Origin: Oscillospiraceae bacterium
Lineage (GTDB): Bacteria > Bacillota > Clostridia > Oscillospirales > Ruminococcaceae
Direction of reading: 5' to 3'
NCBI GenBank assembly: GCA_900768735.1
Contig: CAAGDZ010000167.1
Location: forward strand, 1 to 7,235
DNA length: 7,235 bases
A program made the translations under genes and the position numbers. Shown here piece after piece: positions 5,889 to 7,235 of this stretch; the stretch's first letter is position 1, and the number at the start of each line of letters is the position of its first letter. Under the pieces are notes generated by a model, which did no database searches, had not been told where the DNA came from, and saw only the letters and a program-made list of their open reading frames with translations.

Positions 5889-7214
5889 ATGAGCAAGGTA
5901 GTAAAATTCGGAGGCAGCTCGCTTGCCGACGCAAATCAGTTCCGCAAGGTCGCTGATATAATAAGAAGCGACAAGGAACGCAGATATGTTGTTCCCAGCG
6001 CCCCCGGAAAGCGCTATAAGGATGATATTAAAGTGACCGATATGCTTTATGCCTGCTATGACGCCGTAGCAAACGAGGGCAAGAACGCATACAACCAGTT
6101 TGCACCTATTTCCGAGCGTTTTAACGGTATTATTGCAGACCTCGGTCTTACACTTTCTCTCGACGATGAGTATGAGAGGATAATTGACAACTTCCGCAAG
6201 AAAGCAGGCAAGGACTATGCGGCAAGCCGCGGCGAATACTTAAACGGTATCATTCTTGCTAATTATCTCGGTTTTGAGTTTATCGATGCGGCAAAGGCCA
6301 TCTTCTTTACCAGCAAGGGAGAATTTGACGCAGAGCTTACCGACGCTTCTCTCGCATCTATTCTTGAGGGCTATCCCAATGCCGTTATCCCCGGCTTTTA
6401 CGGTGCCCGTCCCGACGGAACGATAAAGACCTTTTCGCGAGGCGGAAGTGATTTTACCGGCTCGGTCGTAGCAAGAGCCATAAAGGCGGATATATACGAG
6501 AACTGGACAGATGTTCCCGGCGTTGCGCTCGCAGACCCCAGAATCGTTGAAAATCCTAAGTTTATAGACGTTATCACCTACAGAGAGCTTCGTGAGCTTT
6601 CATATATGGGCTTCTCGGTTCTTCATCAGGACGCTATCTTCCCTGTAAGAACAGCACAGATCCCGATAAATATCAAGAATACAAACGATCCTGCCGCAAA
6701 AGGAACGATGATAGTCCCGAGTGCGCCCGAGGGTTCAAACGAGCACATTATTACCGGTATCGCAGGCAAAAAGCATTTCAGCGCAGTATGTCTCGAAAAG
6801 GACGAGATGAACAGCGAGATAGGCTTTTTACGCCGTATCCTTACGCTTATGGATAACGAGGGAATTTGCTTTGAGCATATCCCCACCGGTATCGATACAA
6901 TGAATATCGTTGTAAACAGCGACGAGCTTGCCGAGCATCCTAATTTTGTAGAGCGTGTAAAGCAGGTTGCAAATCCCAATCATATCGAGGTTGAAAACGA
7001 CCTTGCGCTTATCGCTGTCGTAGGACGCGGTATGAAATCCAAGAAGGGTACTGCGACAAGAATTTTCGCGGCGCTCTCCCACGCGGATATAAATATCAAG
7101 ATGATAGACCAGGGCTCAAGCGAGCTTAATATCATCATCGGTATCCACGAGGAGGATTTTGAAAAGGCAATAAAGGTTATCTATGATATGTTCATATTAA
7201 GTGAAACCGACTGA
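5889..7214 (+). CDS. lysC: Aspartate kinase (monofunctional, ACT-regulated)
   Basis: A 441-aa cytoplasmic enzyme that phosphorylates L-aspartate with ATP to 4-aspartyl phosphate, the first step of lysine, threonine, methionine and diaminopimelate synthesis. The amino-acid-kinase domain (about 1-280) shows KFGGSS (6-11), VVPSAPGK (34-41, the subfamily form of the usual VVSA motif), RGEYLNG (114-120), SRGGSDFTGSVVA (183-195) and WTDVPGVALADPRIV (206-220). Two ACT-type regulatory segments follow (about 287-345 and 372-438, the second with VVGRGM, INIKMIDQGSSELNIIIGI and a helix after it), implying feedback control by a pathway amino acid. No homoserine dehydrogenase domain is present. The start at 5889 has GAAAGGA 11 nt upstream; the alternative ATG at 5865 would add 8 residues but has AAGG directly against it. 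It is divergent from iorA. Its TGA overlaps the ATG of a possible next gene. Which isozyme (Lys-, Thr- or unregulated) it represents cannot be told from this sequence alone. Confidence 0.94.
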   Translation: MSKVVKFGGSSLADANQFRKVADIIRSDKERRYVVPSAPGKRYKDDIKVTDMLYACYDAVANEGKNAYNQFAPISERFNGIIADLGLTLSLDDEYERIIDNFRKKAGKDYAASRGEYLNGIILANYLGFEFIDAAKAIFFTSKGEFDAELTDASLASILEGYPNAVIPGFYGARPDGTIKTFSRGGSDFTGSVVARAIKADIYENWTDVPGVALADPRIVENPKFIDVITYRELRELSYMGFSVLHQDAIFPVRTAQIPINIKNTNDPAAKGTMIVPSAPEGSNEHIITGIAGKKHFSAVCLEKDEMNSEIGFLRRILTLMDNEGICFEHIPTGIDTMNIVVNSDELAEHPNFVERVKQVANPNHIEVENDLALIAVVGRGMKSKKGTATRIFAALSHADINIKMIDQGSSELNIIIGIHEEDFEKAIKVIYDMFILSETD

Positions 7215-7235
7215 TGATCCGAAAGGCAAAGGCAA
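7214..7235 (+). CDS. Possible 5' end of a coupled downstream gene (partial)
   Basis: The aspartate kinase stop overlaps an ATG in TGATG, a classic translational-coupling arrangement, and the frame stays open to the window edge (M-I-R-K-A-K-A). An N-terminus of this type (MIRKA...) is common among GNAT-family acetyltransferases, but seven residues cannot establish that. Alternatively, GAAAGG at 7221-7226 is the ribosome binding site of a gene that starts just beyond the window, and this short frame is meaningless. Confidence 0.35.

Noticed and set aside
5749..5934. A 61-codon - strand frame in the divergent region
   Set aside because: It runs antisense through the aspartate kinase promoter and start, and has no recognisable domain.

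Overview
The window looks like chromosomal DNA of an anaerobic Gram-positive bacterium, most likely a member of the Clostridia (Oscillospiraceae/Ruminococcus-like). This is inferred from three things: strong GAAAGGA-type ribosome binding sites in front of nearly every gene, a ferredoxin-dependent 2-oxoacid oxidoreductase (an anaerobe enzyme), and the style of the aspartate kinase and YeiH-type proteins. No rRNA or other taxonomic marker is present, so the assignment is tentative. There are no mobile elements, CRISPR arrays, tRNAs or rRNAs.

Layout. (1) Positions 1-41 hold the tail of an upstream unit, seen only as a rho-independent terminator-like hairpin. (2) Positions 116-1153, + strand, encode a YeiH/UPF0324-family membrane protein, a putative sulfate/sulfite-type exporter. 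(3) Positions 1175-1216 hold one hairpin with a U-rich flank on both strands, which can end both converging transcripts. (4) Positions 5574-1228, - strand, are a compact four-gene operon: iorA, iorB, agmatine deiminase (aguA) and N-carbamoylputrescine amidase (aguB). The gaps are only 23, 12 and 16 nt. A near-consensus sigma-A promoter at 5705-5677 drives it through a leader of about 95 nt containing two hairpins. (5) Positions 5575-5888 are a divergent control region with two back-to-back promoters and a thrice-repeated 9-mer. (6) Positions 5889-7214, + strand, encode a monofunctional aspartate kinase with C-terminal ACT domains. Its stop codon overlaps the start of a further frame that runs off the window (7214 onward).

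How the genes fit together. IorAB oxidatively decarboxylates arylpyruvates (from transaminated Trp, Phe or Tyr) to aryl-acetyl-CoA, reducing ferredoxin. AguA and AguB convert agmatine through N-carbamoylputrescine to putrescine, CO2 and ammonia. Joining the two modules in one transcript suggests coordinated amino-acid-derived catabolism and polyamine formation. No arginine decarboxylase, aminotransferase or phenylacetate-CoA ligase is in view. Aspartate kinase, the entry step of Lys/Thr/Met synthesis, is divergently transcribed from the same control region. The families are individually well known. The most interesting points are the ior-agu operon, its uncharacterised leader and the shared repeat motif in the divergent promoters.
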